From NCBI GenBank assembly GCA_025558095.1, contig JAIVFI010000031.1, positions 186,001-250,000 on the forward strand: a stretch of DNA of 64,000 nt, in the 5' to 3' direction. The notes under the pieces were generated by a model. That model saw only the letters and a list, made by a program, of their open reading frames with translations, did not search any database and was not told where the DNA came from. How positions within the stretch are numbered: the stretch's first letter is position 1; every line of letters starts with the position of its first letter. Shown piece after piece: positions 41,441-55,565 of the stretch. The stretch is from Hyaloraphidium curvatum (taxonomy: Eukaryota > Monoblepharomycota > Hyaloraphidiomycetes > Hyaloraphidiales > Hyaloraphidiaceae). Both the position numbers and the translations under genes were made by a program.

Positions 41441-42820
41441 TCAGTGTGCGAGGGTGCCCAACCAGTCCGACACGTTTCCTTGGGTGCCGGCGACCTTTTG
41501 AACCCAGGGATGCTTCTGCCGATAACCGATCAGCGAGGACGCAAGGTCCCGGGCGCGCGAGCTTACCAGCAGTTCGGCGGGTGTGGGCCTCTTCTCGGGA
41601 TCCTTTTGGAGGCTGGTCGGGAAGGGTCACCTTGCGTCAGCGGCGAGTCACCGAACATCCCCACCATTTGGCTATGAAGTCCTCAAACTCGGGCGTGAAC
41701 TGGCCCGGTGGCAGCGTCGGTGCCGGTTCGTTGACGACAAACTGGAGCAGCTCCAGGATCGACAGCGTACTGCCCGGGAAGGGATGCCGGCCGATCGCCA
41801 CCTCCAACATGGTGATGCCGAGACTCCACACGTCGGATTGGACGGCGTACTTGGATCCCGTTATTCGCTCGGGCTTGCCGGCCGTCATGTCCAGGGCCAC
41901 GCGCACGCGCGGCAACATCACCTACCGACATGTACGAGCTCGTTCCAACAAAGGTGTTGGCCATGGAATTGATCAGCTGGCCGCTGACGCCAAAGTCGGC
42001 GATCTTGACTTCGCCGCGGGAGTTGAGGAGGATGTTGGAGGGTTTCACGTCTGCACGCCGTCCTCAGCGACTCCGTTTGCGCAGGCCGCTGAACCCACCT
42101 CGGTGGATTATCCGGAAAGTGTCGTAGAGGTATACGAGACCGCTCAAGACGGCATACGTGATGCGTGCCACGATGTCCTCGGGCAGCGCGCCGACTTTGG
42201 ACAGCATGTTCTCCAGCGACCTGCTCCTTCGGTCAGCGCACGGAGACGCGGGCGCTCCGCCGACAATCACCCGTAATCCATGTACTCCATGACGATGGAG
42301 ATGTCGCTGTCCAGCAGAAACGACCCAAAGTAGCCCACAATGAAGGGGCTGCTGCAGTCGTGCAGGATCTTCAGCTCCCGCATTATCTGCTTCTGCTGCG
42401 GCACGCTGGCGGCGGCAACGGAGATGATCTGGCGGCAAGAGCGAAAGCGAATTCCGGCGTCCGGAGCTCGATGAATGTGTGCGGCAAGCCGTCGAGGCAC
42501 CAGTGCCGCACCTTCCGTGCCATGACCGTCTCTGTAGGCTTGTACAGCACGCGATTCACGGTCCCGCCGTTGCCGGATCCCAGCTCCTCCAGCATTTCCA
42601 AATCCTCCCCCTTGACATCGAGCTTGCTCGATTTGGGCAGCTCAATGGGCCGAGGGGGAAGCACGAGGCTGCCGGCCTGTCCGGACGAGTCCAGAAGCGA
42701 GTCCGACGCGGTCCGCGGGGCTGTCGGGGCCGCGATTTTCAGCCCAACGGGCGCCTTCTTTTTGCTCGAGGAAGCCGGCCGCGGAGGCTTCGCATCCTGG
42801 CGCGGCGGCGTGGCGGACAT
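41441..42820 (-). CDS. MAP kinase kinase (Ste7/MEK family)
   Basis: Dual-specificity kinase that phosphorylates a MAP kinase on Thr and Tyr. The start at 42820 gives [20 protein letters not shown], a basic/Pro-rich N-terminus that could hold a docking site. Kinase landmarks: [17 protein letters not shown] (P-loop), catalytic Lys in [33 protein letters not shown], the catalytic loop [13 protein letters not shown] (restored by splicing at about 42045-42100), [11 protein letters not shown], activation segment [20 protein letters not shown] with the S-x-A-x-T phospho-site pair, and [20 protein letters not shown]. The tail [14 protein letters not shown] ends at TGA 41441. The activation loop favours the Ste7/Fuz7 branch over Pbs2. 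Confidence 0.92.
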
Positions 42821-42918
42821 CGGAGTCGCGTTCGATCGCGTGCGCGGCACCGCACTGCTCAAAACGCCTCGGGACTCTTGTCCCTTGCACCAGTTCGATC
42901 CATGCCCGGCGCGCCACC

Positions 42919-45900
42919 ATGACGCTCCAGGGCTTCCAGCCTTCCAACAGCTTGGACTCGCAACGCCCTCGCCAGCTGGCCGGGAACCGGGACATGGCCA
43001 CTGTTCCGACCACCAGCTTCTACGGCGGCCGCGGGGAGCCCCAACCCGGGAAACGCCCGCCCCAGAGCCGCAAGGGGCACGAGGCGGAGCCCGAGGAGAT
43101 CGTTGATGACGATGAGGGCAGCGGACGCGAAAACGTCCTTCGGACAGGGGAGCGGCAAAGGAAGAGGAGGAAGCTGGAGCGGACTTCTCTTGGCCCTTGG
43201 AGGGACCCTGTCGAACATTACTACATGGGCCGAGAGGATGGCCCGGCCAAAGCCTTCGACCGCCCCCCCAGCATCTCCGGGCAGGCGCGGAGCGCTGCGT
43301 CCCGGGTAGCCGCGATGAAGGGCAAGAACGGAGGCGCGAGCAGCGCGACGCAGCGACCACAAAGCTCGGTCCTCAAGGCCGGCGACTTTCCAAAGATCGA
43401 GCTTAATGCTCTTCTCGTCGGCGAGAGGCTTTTTAAGCCACCGCTGTGCCTTATGTTTGTCCCGGGGAACTGCTTGAGAATCATCAGACAGGGGTCGCAG
43501 AGTCTCTTGGAGGCGAAATACGAGAACGTGAACAATGCTGCCGTAAGTTTAAGCCCCAGTTCTTCTGTGTGGCCGTAACGTCAATGGATTGTGTGTTTTC
43601 CAGGTATCCACGGAATCCGACGCCATTCCATGCTTCATCTTCTCAACAAAGGGAAGCCTGCCGGAAGCTCAGTTTAAGGCACACTACCACGGCGGTGAAG
43701 GTAATTTCGCCCCCTCGGCGAGGGGCCCCGATCTCACCCCTAGAAGCCGGCAAGTTCCTCAAGACACCCAAGAATCAGATCATATGCGTGGCACGCAACC
43801 CGCAGGACCTCCGACGGTTTAAGGCCGAAGTGCAATCCAAGAGCTTTCACCCCCCCATCAGATATCTCAGGTGCGATACCCACCTCCTCCTCCGACCTGC
43901 TTTTGAACTCCCTGTCTCGCAGTCCCGAGGATGCTACCCTCTGTGAAGAGTTCTTGAGGACGAGTAGCTACGTACCCGAGAGCAGTGAGCAATCGGCGGA
44001 AGTTTTTGCCGGCGAGGAGCGGCGAAGATCCGGGCGCCGCACCACCATGAACAGCAGATCCACCCTACTTGGTCTGTGGCACCGCGTGCGTTGCCTTCGG
44101 ATTCAGCTGACGCAGCGACTTTCATAGACGACAGCCCCCCGCCGAGTCCGGCTCCCACGAGGCAATCGACTAGGACTCGCAAGCGAAAGTTGGAGCTGTC
44201 TGAAGAGTACGTCTGCTCTTTGCGCGCACGACTCCCACCCAACGTTTCATCTTCGCAGGCTTTTCACGTACGAGTCCATCGTCATTCGGGGCGAAGACTA
44301 CGGGCGCTTGGAAGAGGGACAGTTCCTGAACGACTCGGTCATTGAACTCCAGCTGAAGTGCTGCGGTGCTCCTGTAGATCGCAATCCCGTCTTAACCCGA
44401 CGCCCTAGGCGCATATTCGCGGAGCTCCCACCCGAAATCCAGGAAGCAACGTACATCTTCAACTCATTCTTCTACCAGCAGCTCAGCTCGGGAGGCAAAA
44501 GGTACGAGGTGGATGTTTGTGCGCGACTAGTGCTTTCAGCTGACTCGGTCATCATGAACAGCGACCCCGCGAGCATGCACAGGAGGGTCAGGCGATGGAC
44601 TTCGAAGGTCGATCTCTTCGAGAAGAAGTACATCGTAGTTCCCATCAACGAATCGTGAGTGGTTTTCGCGCTGCCGACGTGCCGTTATCTAGCTTACAGC
44701 CGCTCTTCAGGCTCCACTGGTACCTGGCCATCATTTGCAATCCTGAGGCCATTCTGAGCGGGGGCTCCAAGTCCGACGCCGCCACTTCGGACTACGCGGA
44801 ACCTGAACCACGGTCGAAGCATCACGTGCCCGTCCTCACACTGGACTCGTCTGACGTCGAGGAAGATTTCCAAGAGCCTGCTGACATTCAAGCCAAACCC
44901 GGTGTAGAGCCGGACTCGGAACCAAAGCCAACCCCTGGTCTCCGGGATGCGGGTTCGCCCGACGACGGTGCTGGGGGCGGTGAATCGTCGGCCGGAGCCA
45001 ACTCGTCGCACGGTGCATCGGCGCAGGCTGTCAACACCGCGCAGGATGCTGACGGCGGTGCTCCTTCACCGGTGGAAGAAGACGTGCAATGGGATGACGA
45101 CGGTGCGCCGCCTGGGGAAGAAGCCTCTGCGGTCGTACGCGACGGCGAAGAGCAAGTGGATGGCGAGAAAGGTATCATGGAGTCCCTGATGGAAGGAATC
45201 GCTTCGATATCCGGTCTCGGTGCGTCTGAATCGCGCTTCGGGATGGCGAAAGGCGCTAATGCCACAACAGCCTCCAGGGCGATGGGCTGGTCTGATCCGG
45301 ATGTCACCAAAACCGCTGGCAACGGTCATGCGGATGTCCTTGGATCTCTTGGGATTGATCCTGGACCGACGGATGATGCCGTTGACGGCGGTGCAGACCC
45401 GGATCGAGATGGAGAGCCGCGGCCGGAGGCTTCGTGGGTCGCAAGCGGACTATTGAACGCACGAGCTAACTGTGTTCTCGCAGTCGCGGCTACATCTTCC
45501 AGTTCGACAGTTTGGGAGGGTCCAAAGGCAACGAGGTCGCAAACGCGCTGAACTCGTGAGTCGGACGTCACCCAGAAAGCGCGCTTGCCTCAGCAGACCT
45601 CGCGCCAGGTACCTGAGGGAGGAGGCACGTGCGAAACGGGGCATTGTGGTCCCAAATTCGAGCAAGCTGCGTGTCGTCCACGCCGACAACGTACGTTCCC
45701 GGCCTGCGTGGACTTAGGGTCGCAAGCCGACATGTTCATGTTGCTTTGCCAGATACCCAAGCAGAGCAACCACAGTGATTGCGGCTTGTTTCTGCTGAAG
45801 TACGTCGAGAAGTTCCTGAAGGATCCGCCGCGGATGATCGGACACCTGCTGGTGCGTCACGTCTGAGCTCGGTGTGATTGCGCTGATTTCCACGAACAAT

Positions 45901-46066
45901 CCAACAGCATCCCGAAGTGGCGAAGAAGGATCTCTGGTTCAAGGGCGCGGAGGCCAAGAAGTTGCGAACGGAAATCCGAGTCTTTCTCAACAGCAAGATG
46001 GAGGAAAAGGAGGCGGCCGCTAAAGCACAGGCGGCGGCGGGAAAGGAAGAGCCTATTGTTGTTTGA
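42919..46066 (+). CDS. SUMO-specific protease, SENP6/7 (Ulp2) type
   Basis: Cysteine protease (C48) that trims SUMO chains. ATG 42919 sits in a good context (CCACCATGA). Residues 1-220 are basic, with PPLCLMFVPGNCLR and a PH-like stretch before the catalytic domain. Catalytic landmarks: RGEDYGRLEEGQFLNDSVIE, YIFNSFFYQQLSS, KKYIVVPINES, His in LHWYLAIICNP, Asp in YIFQFDSLGG, and Gln/Cys in KQSNHSDCGLFLLKYVEKFL. As in SENP6/7 the domain is split: about 240 acidic residues (44760-45470) lie between the His and Asp exons, with a SUMO-interaction-like VPVLTLDSSDVEED at about 44830. The end is FKGAEAKKLRTEIRVFL to TGA 46064-46066. Confidence 0.88.
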
Positions 46067-46141
46067 AGGGCCAAACGGCTGGCTACTTGCGAAATGTGAT
46101 ACCCCAGTTACCGCTGAGCAAACTGAGCAACCCGTGTGAGG

Positions 46142-48161
<2,020 letters not shown>

Positions 48162-48211
48162 GAGAATAGGGCTGTGATATAGGGTAGGGCGGGCTGGAGA
48201 AGACTGCCCCC

Positions 48212-48216
48212 ATTGG
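48212..48216 (-). promoter_or_regulatory. CCAAT box (inverted) in the GCK/myosin divergent promoter
   Basis: ATTGG in the 96-bp gap between the start codons of the kinase (48161, minus) and the myosin (48258, plus). Weak by itself. Confidence 0.3.
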
Positions 48217-48257
48217 GGAGCGAAGCGAACCCAGCATTCCTGTCCCCGGGCATCAAG

Positions 48258-51200
48258 ATGCCGGACGGCGACGGCGGGCCCGGAGACACGCCGCTCGACT
48301 ACTACACGAAGGTACGGCCCCGCGGACGGCGAGCGCGACGGCGCTTGACCCAGGTCCCTCCGACTCGCGCCGATGCCACGCACACCGCCCCGCCTCCGCT
48401 CCTGGCGTGCTCCTCATCGCTGCCGCCGCCTCGTCTTCCGTGCTGGCCGCTGCCTCCTTACCTCCGTGGACACCATTCCTCTCCGTCGTCTCCCCGGCGC
48501 AGGGCGTGAGGGTCTGGCTCACCGACGACGATGAGGGATGGGTCAGCGGCGTCCTGCGGACGCGGGCGCTCGATGCCGCCGGCAAAGTGCGCTTGGTCTT
48601 TGCGGTGGACGGCCGGGACAAGGAGCGGGTCTTCGAGTCGTCTATCAAGGACCTCGAGCGGACGAAATATGCCGACCTCCCGCCGCTGCGCAACCCCCCT
48701 ATGCTCGAGGGCATCGACGACTTGACACTGCTGTCGCACTTGCACGAACCGGCAGGTTGGTAGCGGGCGGCCGGTCGTGTGAGCTCCGCTGAGGGCCGGC
48801 GCGATCCGCAGTGCTCCACAATATCAAGCTGCGGTACTCCCAGAAGCAAATCTACACCTATTCCGGGATCGTGCTGGTCGCGATGAATCCTTATCAGCGG
48901 CTTCCCATCTACTCCCCGGAGGTCATGAGAGCCTGTAGGTGACCGTCGTGCGGCCATCAAAGGTGTTCCTGATCGCGGTGGTGGGATCAGACTCGGGAAG
49001 GAAACGCGGGGAGCTGGAGCCGCACCTTTTCGCGATCGCCGAGGAGGCCTACAGTTCCATGATCCGAGATGACAAGAACCAGTCGATCATTGTCAGCGGC
49101 GAGAGTGGAGCCGGGAAGACTCAGTCGGCAAAGTACATCATGAGGTACTTTGCGACCGTGGACGACCTGGACAAAAATGCCGGGGACTCGGAGTTTGGAG
49201 GCAGCACGGGACCATCCTCGGCGAACCACACGGGGATGAGCGAGATCGAGGAGGCGGTGCTGGCGACGAACCCCATTACCGAAGCGTTCGGCAACGCCAA
49301 AACGACGCGGAACGACAACAGTAGTCGTTTCGGCAAGTACATCGAGATCCAGTTCTCCAAGCCGAACGGCAAGACGCCTGTCCGGATCGTGGGAGCAAAG
49401 ATTAGGACGTACCTTTTGGAGCGGTCGCGTTTGGTTTTCCAGCCTATGAACGAGCGCAAGTGAGCGGTGCCACCGCGCCTCACGCCTCACGACGCTGATC
49501 TCGAGGTGCTTGTTCGGCAGCTACCACGTGTTTTACCAGCTCTGTGCCGGTTGCCCCACGGCCGAGCGACGGGAGTTTGGCCTGAACAGCTGGGAAACTT
49601 TCCACTACCTCAACCAGGGGCAGGACGGAGTCATTGCAGGCGTGGACGACGCGGCGGAGTTCCAGATCACGCAGCATGCCCTGTCGCAGATCAACATCCA
49701 GATCGCGACGCAATGGTGAGGTGGAGATGGACGGCGCCGGTCGCTCATCCTGATTGCGCCTTTTGGTCCAGGCAAATCTTCCGTATCTGCGCGGCATTGC
49801 TTCACATTGGAAACATTCAGATCACGCAAGCGCGGAGCGGGGAAGCACAGATCGGCGACGGCGATGCCGGCCTGCAGTGGGCGACCAAGCTGCTGGAGAT
49901 TGACGGCGCCGAATTCCGGAAGTGGCTCGTTCGGAAACAGCTCGCTGCCAGGACCGAAACGGTTGTTACGAACCTGAACGCGCAGCAGGCCATCACTGGC
50001 CGCGATTCGGTGGCGAAGTACATCTACGTGGCTCTCTTCGAGTGGATCATCAACATGGTCAACAAGGACCTCGATCGTGACGACGCTGCGGCCGCGAAGG
50101 CGCAGGGACGGTCCTTCATCGGAGTCCTGGACATTTACGGCTTCGAACACTTCAAGAAGAACTCTTTCGAGCAGTTCTGTATCAACTACGCGAACGGTTG
50201 GTCGATTGATCGGGCGCCGGTGCGAGTCAGATCCTGACACTCGCCGCAGAGAAACTGCAGCAGGAGTTCAACCAGCACGTGTTCAAGCTGGAGCAGGAGG
50301 AGTACATGGCGGAGCAGATCAACTGGTCCTTCATCGACTTCAACGACAATCAACCATGGTGGGCTCCGATTCGGGCCGTGCGAGCTCTGGGCAGCCGTAC
50401 TGATGGACGTTCAGCATCGATCTCATCGAGGGAAAGCTTGGGATCCTGGACCTGCTGGACGAAGAGTCCCGGCTGCCCTCCGGATCGGACACGGGACTCG
50501 TCGGGAAGCTCTACGCTCGCTTTGCCGGCACGACACCGCAGACGCAGCAGCCTTTCTTCGAGAAGCCCCGATTTTCGGTCAAGGCGTTCACCGTCAAGCA
50601 CTACGCCATCGGTGTCTCTTATGACATCGACGGTTTCCTGGAGAAGAACAAGGACACGGTGACGGAGGAGCTGCTGGCGGTGCTCTCCAACTCCAAGTCG
50701 GCCTTCCTGCGCGACGTTTTGGCCGCGATGCCCGGATCGGGTCCGAGCGAGGACGTTGGTGTGCTTCTCCGGGCGCCGCGGCATGTCCTAAATCTCCCGT
50801 ACAGGCGTCCGGAAAGGTCAAGTCGACCAAGATCAAAAGCACCCTGGGCAGCATCTTCAAGGCCTCCCTGATCGAGCTGATGAAGACTATCCGTTCGACG
50901 GAGGTCCATTACATCCGCTGTGAGGGCCGTCGTTGTCCGCTTTCTGTCATGGTCTGACTGGTTCCGCAGGCATCAAGCCAAATCCTTCAAAGGAAGCCTT
51001 TGGCTTCGATCCGATTATGGTCCTGGCACAACTCAGGTACGGTGCCACTCCATGGCAGGGCGTGTGGTGCCTGCTGACTCGCAATTCGTAGGGCTTGTGG
51101 TGTCCTTGAGACCATTCGCATTTCGTGCGCCGGCTATCCGTCGCGTTGGACCTTCGGGGAGTTTGCCGATCGCTACTACATGCTTATCCCGTCCAAGGAT

Positions 51201-54200
51201 TGGACGTTTGACAAGCCGCGCGACTTCACGCAGCGGCTGGCCGAGGCCACGATCAAGGATCCGGACAAGTACCAGCTCGGCCTGACGAAGATCTTCTTCC
51301 GCACCGGCATGCTCGCTTACTTCGGTGGGACGCCCTGGCGGCTGGCCTCTGTCCATTGTTCTAACGTGTCTGCGTCCTGCAGAGAAACTTCGTACTGACA
51401 GGCTCAGAGCTTGCGTCATCCTAATCCAGAAGAACATGCGCCGGCAGATCGCGCGCAAGAAGTATCAAGAACTGCGGAAGGCGGCTATCACCCTCCAAGC
51501 CGGTTCGTCTTAAGCGCAGTCGCTCTTCCTATGGTCCTTATGTTCTCCGTGCCTTCCAGCAACGAGGGCGCTTCTGGCGCGGAAGCTTTACCGCTACCTG
51601 CGGGACACACGGTCCGCCATCAGGGTCCAGCGCACTTGGCGCGGATATGTTCAGAAGAAGCGCTACGAGCGCGTTCGGAAGGCCATCGTCAAGATCCAGG
51701 CTGGTGGGGCTCGCGCTAGTCGACGTCTCCGATCCGATCGCTGATCCGTTCTGTGAAGTGGTCCGCGGTTACTTCGCCTGGAGGCGCGTGTTTGGCCTTC
51801 GCCAGGAAAAGGCTGCCACGGACATCCAGAGGGTGTTCCGTGGCTACCAAGTCCGCAAGGAGCGCATCAAGAAGATCCGCAAGATCGTCCTCATTCAGTC
51901 GCTTTGGCGGCGTATCCTCGCGAGACGGGAGCTCACGAAGCTCCGGATCGAAGCCAAGTCCCTCAACAAGCTCATGGAAGTCAAGTACCAGCTCGAGAAC
52001 AAGGTCTTCGAGCTGTCGCAGAAGCTCGTCGACCGCGACAGCGAGCGTGGCCAGCTCATCGACCGCGCCAGCCACTTCGAGGCGCTGGCAGCCACTTGGA
52101 AGGACAAGTTCGAACGTGCGGATTCCAAGGTTCGTGGTTGCGTGCGTACCCCCGTTCTTTCGTCGAATGACGCGTTCTTTGCAGATCAAGGAGCTTCTGG
52201 AACCCGCGGTCCAGGCCAAGAAAGACCTGGCGGACAGGGACAAGCTGCTGAGCGAGAAGGAGAAGGAGATGGTGACGGTCGACGAGGCGCGGAAGCAGCT
52301 CCTACGGCAGAATTCCGAGCTGTCCACTTCGATGAAGGCTCAGGAAGTTCGCTTGCTGGAGATGGAGGCCATAATCAAGCGCCAAGCGGAGGCGTACAAG
52401 ACGCTGCAGCAGGACCTGGAGATTCAGAAGGAGGAGATCACTCGCGCGAGGGAGGAAGCTGCCAAGGCTCGGGAAGACTTTATCAAGCAGAAGGAGCTCT
52501 CCGAGAAGCTGCGCAAGGAGATCGCCAAGCAGCCCCCACCGATCTCGCCGGACGAGATCGAGGAGCTGGAGGAAGAACTGGCACGCAGCCGCAAGGAAGT
52601 TGCCAAGCTGCGCCAGCAGCTCTCGGCGACGGGGAGGACCCAGGAGCTCGAACAGCTCAGGGCCGAGAACAAGCGCCTTACGGCTCTCATTGCCCGCCAG
52701 AAACTCGGCCAGTACGCCAACGGCCCCTCGCAGCAGGGCGACGAGAGCGCGTACGATGTGCCTCCCGATGCGCGCAACATGCGCAACGGCAGCAACGTAC
52801 GGATCCTGCCGCAATCACCCCAAGCCGTTGTTTCGGCCGCAGCTCGGAATGCGGCGGACGACGTCGATGTGGACGATTACGACAGCGAGGACGCGGACGA
52901 TTACTCCCGGGGGATGTCGGACGACGAGGTAGGAGAGGGTTGCTCGATGCCGGGCACGTCCTCATTGCGCTCTCCGAAGGCCACGCGTATCCTCGAGGAC
53001 GATCACCTCATTGAGGAGATTGTCGACAAGCTGGTGCGCAACCTCGCGATTCCAGCGCCGAACGGGGAGTTGGATCTGCAACGCCGCGAGGTTTTCTTCT
53101 CGTCGCACCTCATCGGTATGTGGCCGTCTGCCTAACTTTCCGCACGGTGCTTGATGTTGTTCGCTCGTGCAGGCGTGGTGGCAGAGACTATGCTCAAGCA
53201 CGGCCTTGTGGCAAGGATGCAAGCTCTCATGACCAATGTCATGCGGGCTATTCTTTCGGTGACCGTGGTATGTGCATTCATCAGTTTCCGCCCTATGCAC
53301 CTTCCTGAGAGAGCATTCGGCAGAAATCCAACTCGGACGATTACATCAGCTGCTTCTGGCTGAGCAACACGTACGAGCTGTGGTCGATCATGGTGCACTT
53401 GCGGGATGTCGACGAAAAGCGGCGACACAAGCGGCAGGCACACGGGCGGCGCATGTCCGAGGGAAGCGAGTCCGAGAGCGCCCTGATCAAGATTGTCAAC
53501 GATCTGAACTACCTGATCGTGGACATCTTCCGCGGCTGGATGGAGTCGATGAAGGCAAGGTCCACCGATCGCGCTTCATGCCCGTCGCTGACCCGCCCTC
53601 GCAGAAACGGCTGAACCCCATGGTCGTCTCGGCTGTCATCCTTCACGAGGGTTCGTTGGGAGTCACCGCAGACGCTCTCGCATGGTGTGACTGACTCTCC
53701 TCCAGAGCTTCCCAATTTCAAGAGCTCCAAGTCCAGCAAGCAGAAAGCCGGCTGGTTCTCTTCCTTCAACAGTCCAAAGTCCTCGCCGGGGACTGAAGAG
53801 TGCACGATCGAAGATCTCCTTCAGTTCATTTCCAAGATCGACAAGGGGCTTCGGAGCTACTACGTCGAGCCAAGTGGGTTATCACATGGCTTTTCAAGGC
53901 TTTGCTCACACCCTACCGCAGCCATGAGCCGGCAGATCGTTGTGGAATTGATTCGGCTCATTGGGTATTCGAGCACGAACGAGCTGCTGATGAGAAAGGT
54001 GCGCGCCAATGGCCAGACATCGAGCGCTTCTGATGTGTTGTAATCTGCAGAACTTCGCCACATGGAAGCGCGGGATGCAGATCCAGTACAACGGGACCAA
54101 GCTGCAGGAGTGGATCGTCGAGCACGAGGTCCCGGAAGCGACAGTACACCTGGAGCCGCTGATGCAGGCGACTAAGCTTTTGCAGCTGAACAAGTCCAGC

Positions 54201-54488
54201 GCGCAGGACCTCGACACTATATTCGAGGTCTGTTTCCTCCTCAACGCCTACCAAATTCGGCGGTTGCTGTCTCTGTACCACGCGACGGACTTCGACACGC
54301 CCGTGTCCACGGAGCTGCTGAAGGCGGTCGCGAAGCGAACGGGCAACGACTCGGAGGAGGCCGTCCTCCTGAACACTTCGGCGTTTGAGTTTTCCAAGCC
54401 CATGCCGCGGGCGGTAGAGGTGCTGGAGGCGTGGTTCCCGGCATGGCTGCACGTGCCGCGCGTGGTGCAGGTGCTAGAATCCCAGTGA
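48258..54488 (+). CDS. MYO2: Class V myosin heavy chain
   Basis: Processive actin motor carrying vesicles and organelles. Start [18 protein letters not shown], then [13 protein letters not shown] (SH3-like), [41 protein letters not shown]-loop SGESGAGKT, switch [20 protein letters not shown], switch [19 protein letters not shown], actin-binding/SH regions ([19 protein letters not shown]), and [15 protein letters not shown]. About six IQ motifs follow (51400-51920, for example [18 protein letters not shown]), a coiled coil (51950-52700), an acidic linker, and a DIL cargo domain ([48 protein letters not shown]). The end is VVQVLESQ at 54488. More than 15 short introns; about 1550 residues, as in fungal Myo2/Myo4. 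Confidence 0.95.
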
Positions 54489-54598
54489 GATTCGAGGGCT
54501 GGGCATGGTGCTGACGGTATTTGCAAAGACGTAGAGCTCTGGCGGATGGCCCGCATCTGTATTCAATTTCGAATTGATTTACTGCACAGACCGTGAGC

Positions 54599-55441
54599 TC
54601 AGCTTCGCCCTTCCACCGTCTCCTCGACCATTGCAGGAGGTGAGTCCTTCTCAACAGGTCGCTCAGCCGCTTCCTGACTTTCTGGCACGTCCGCCCCGTC
54701 GCCCGCCGGGGAAACCGGGGCTTCGGGAGCCGCCGCGGGTTCTGCCGCGCCCGCTTCGGCCTCCGAAGACGCCTTGACGATCGTAGGCTCCGCCTCCCGA
54801 GACCCTTGCTGCGGGATCAGATTGAAAGTGGACGACAGCCAACCGAAAGCATTCGAACCGATCGACTCGACGGCGTCAAGGCCTTTGCCGACGTAGCTTT
54901 CGGCAACGTTCATCGCCTGGTCCGAAACCTTCTCGATGGCGGCCATTGCACCTTCCGAGGCGGCAGATAGCGTTGAAATGCCATCCACGATGACTTTTGG
55001 GAGCTCAAGTCCTTCCTCGGTCTTTGCCGGTCCGCCACTGCGCGCTTTCGCCTTCGCTTTGCGGGCCTTGTCCCTCTCATACTCGGGATCCAGAGCAGTG
55101 TAGACGTCGTCCGCTAGGGCTGACGTCGCCGATGCTACCGACGTTGTAACGGCGGCCGTGGCAGAGCTCATCCAACCCCAGAGCGTTGACCCAATGTTCT
55201 CAATGGAGGCCTCTGAGGTTGCCGGGGCCCCATGCAATTGCGTCGTCGACTCCACAGGCGGTGGAGGAGTCCCGCTCGCTTTGCTTGCAACCTCGGCGGG
55301 TTGCTGTTCTTTCCTTTGCGCCGGCGGCGCGGTATTCTCCGAAGGCATTGCCGCGTCGTTGGGAGCAGAAGCTGACGCGGCTTCAGAGGACGTAGGTGCC
55401 GCTGCCGCCTTCACGGCAGGCATGGAGCTGTCGGATTCCAT
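54599..55441 (-). CDS. Hypothetical Ala/Ser/Glu-rich protein, possibly FAM114/Mtc1-like
   Basis: Single 280-codon frame from ATG 55441 to TGA 54599. Residues 1-75 and 215-280 are low-complexity Ala/Glu/Pro. The middle has an amphipathic core: ENIGSTLWGWMSSATAAVTT, then VASATSALADDVYTALDPEY, a basic patch, and VAESYVGKGLDAVESIGSNA followed by FGWLSSTFNLI. Tryptophan-bearing helices of the form LWGWMSSAT...TSV and GLDAVE-IG are reminiscent of FAM114 or DUF5427 proteins, but the similarity is too short to assign. It converges with myosin (110 nt between stops). Confidence 0.65.
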   Translation of the reverse strand: MESDSSMPAVKAAAAPTSSEAASASAPNDAAMPSENTAPPAQRKEQQPAEVASKASGTPPPPVESTTQLHGAPATSEASIENIGSTLWGWMSSATAAVTTSVASATSALADDVYTALDPEYERDKARKAKAKARSGGPAKTEEGLELPKVIVDGISTLSAASEGAMAAIEKVSDQAMNVAESYVGKGLDAVESIGSNAFGWLSSTFNLIPQQGSREAEPTIVKASSEAEAGAAEPAAAPEAPVSPAGDGADVPESQEAAERPVEKDSPPAMVEETVEGRS

Positions 55442-55565
55442 TCTCTATGGGCGCGGATCCCAGACGGGGCGCTGGATCCCAGACGGGGCGCTGGCAGGTA
55501 GCAGGTAGGGGGGACGATCGGGACGCCTGATCAGATTCCACACAGTCACGCGATTCCCAGAATCG

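Noticed and set aside
54599-55441. Plus-strand frame 55158-55508
   Set aside because: Antisense to the low-complexity minus-strand gene; shorter and without a motif.
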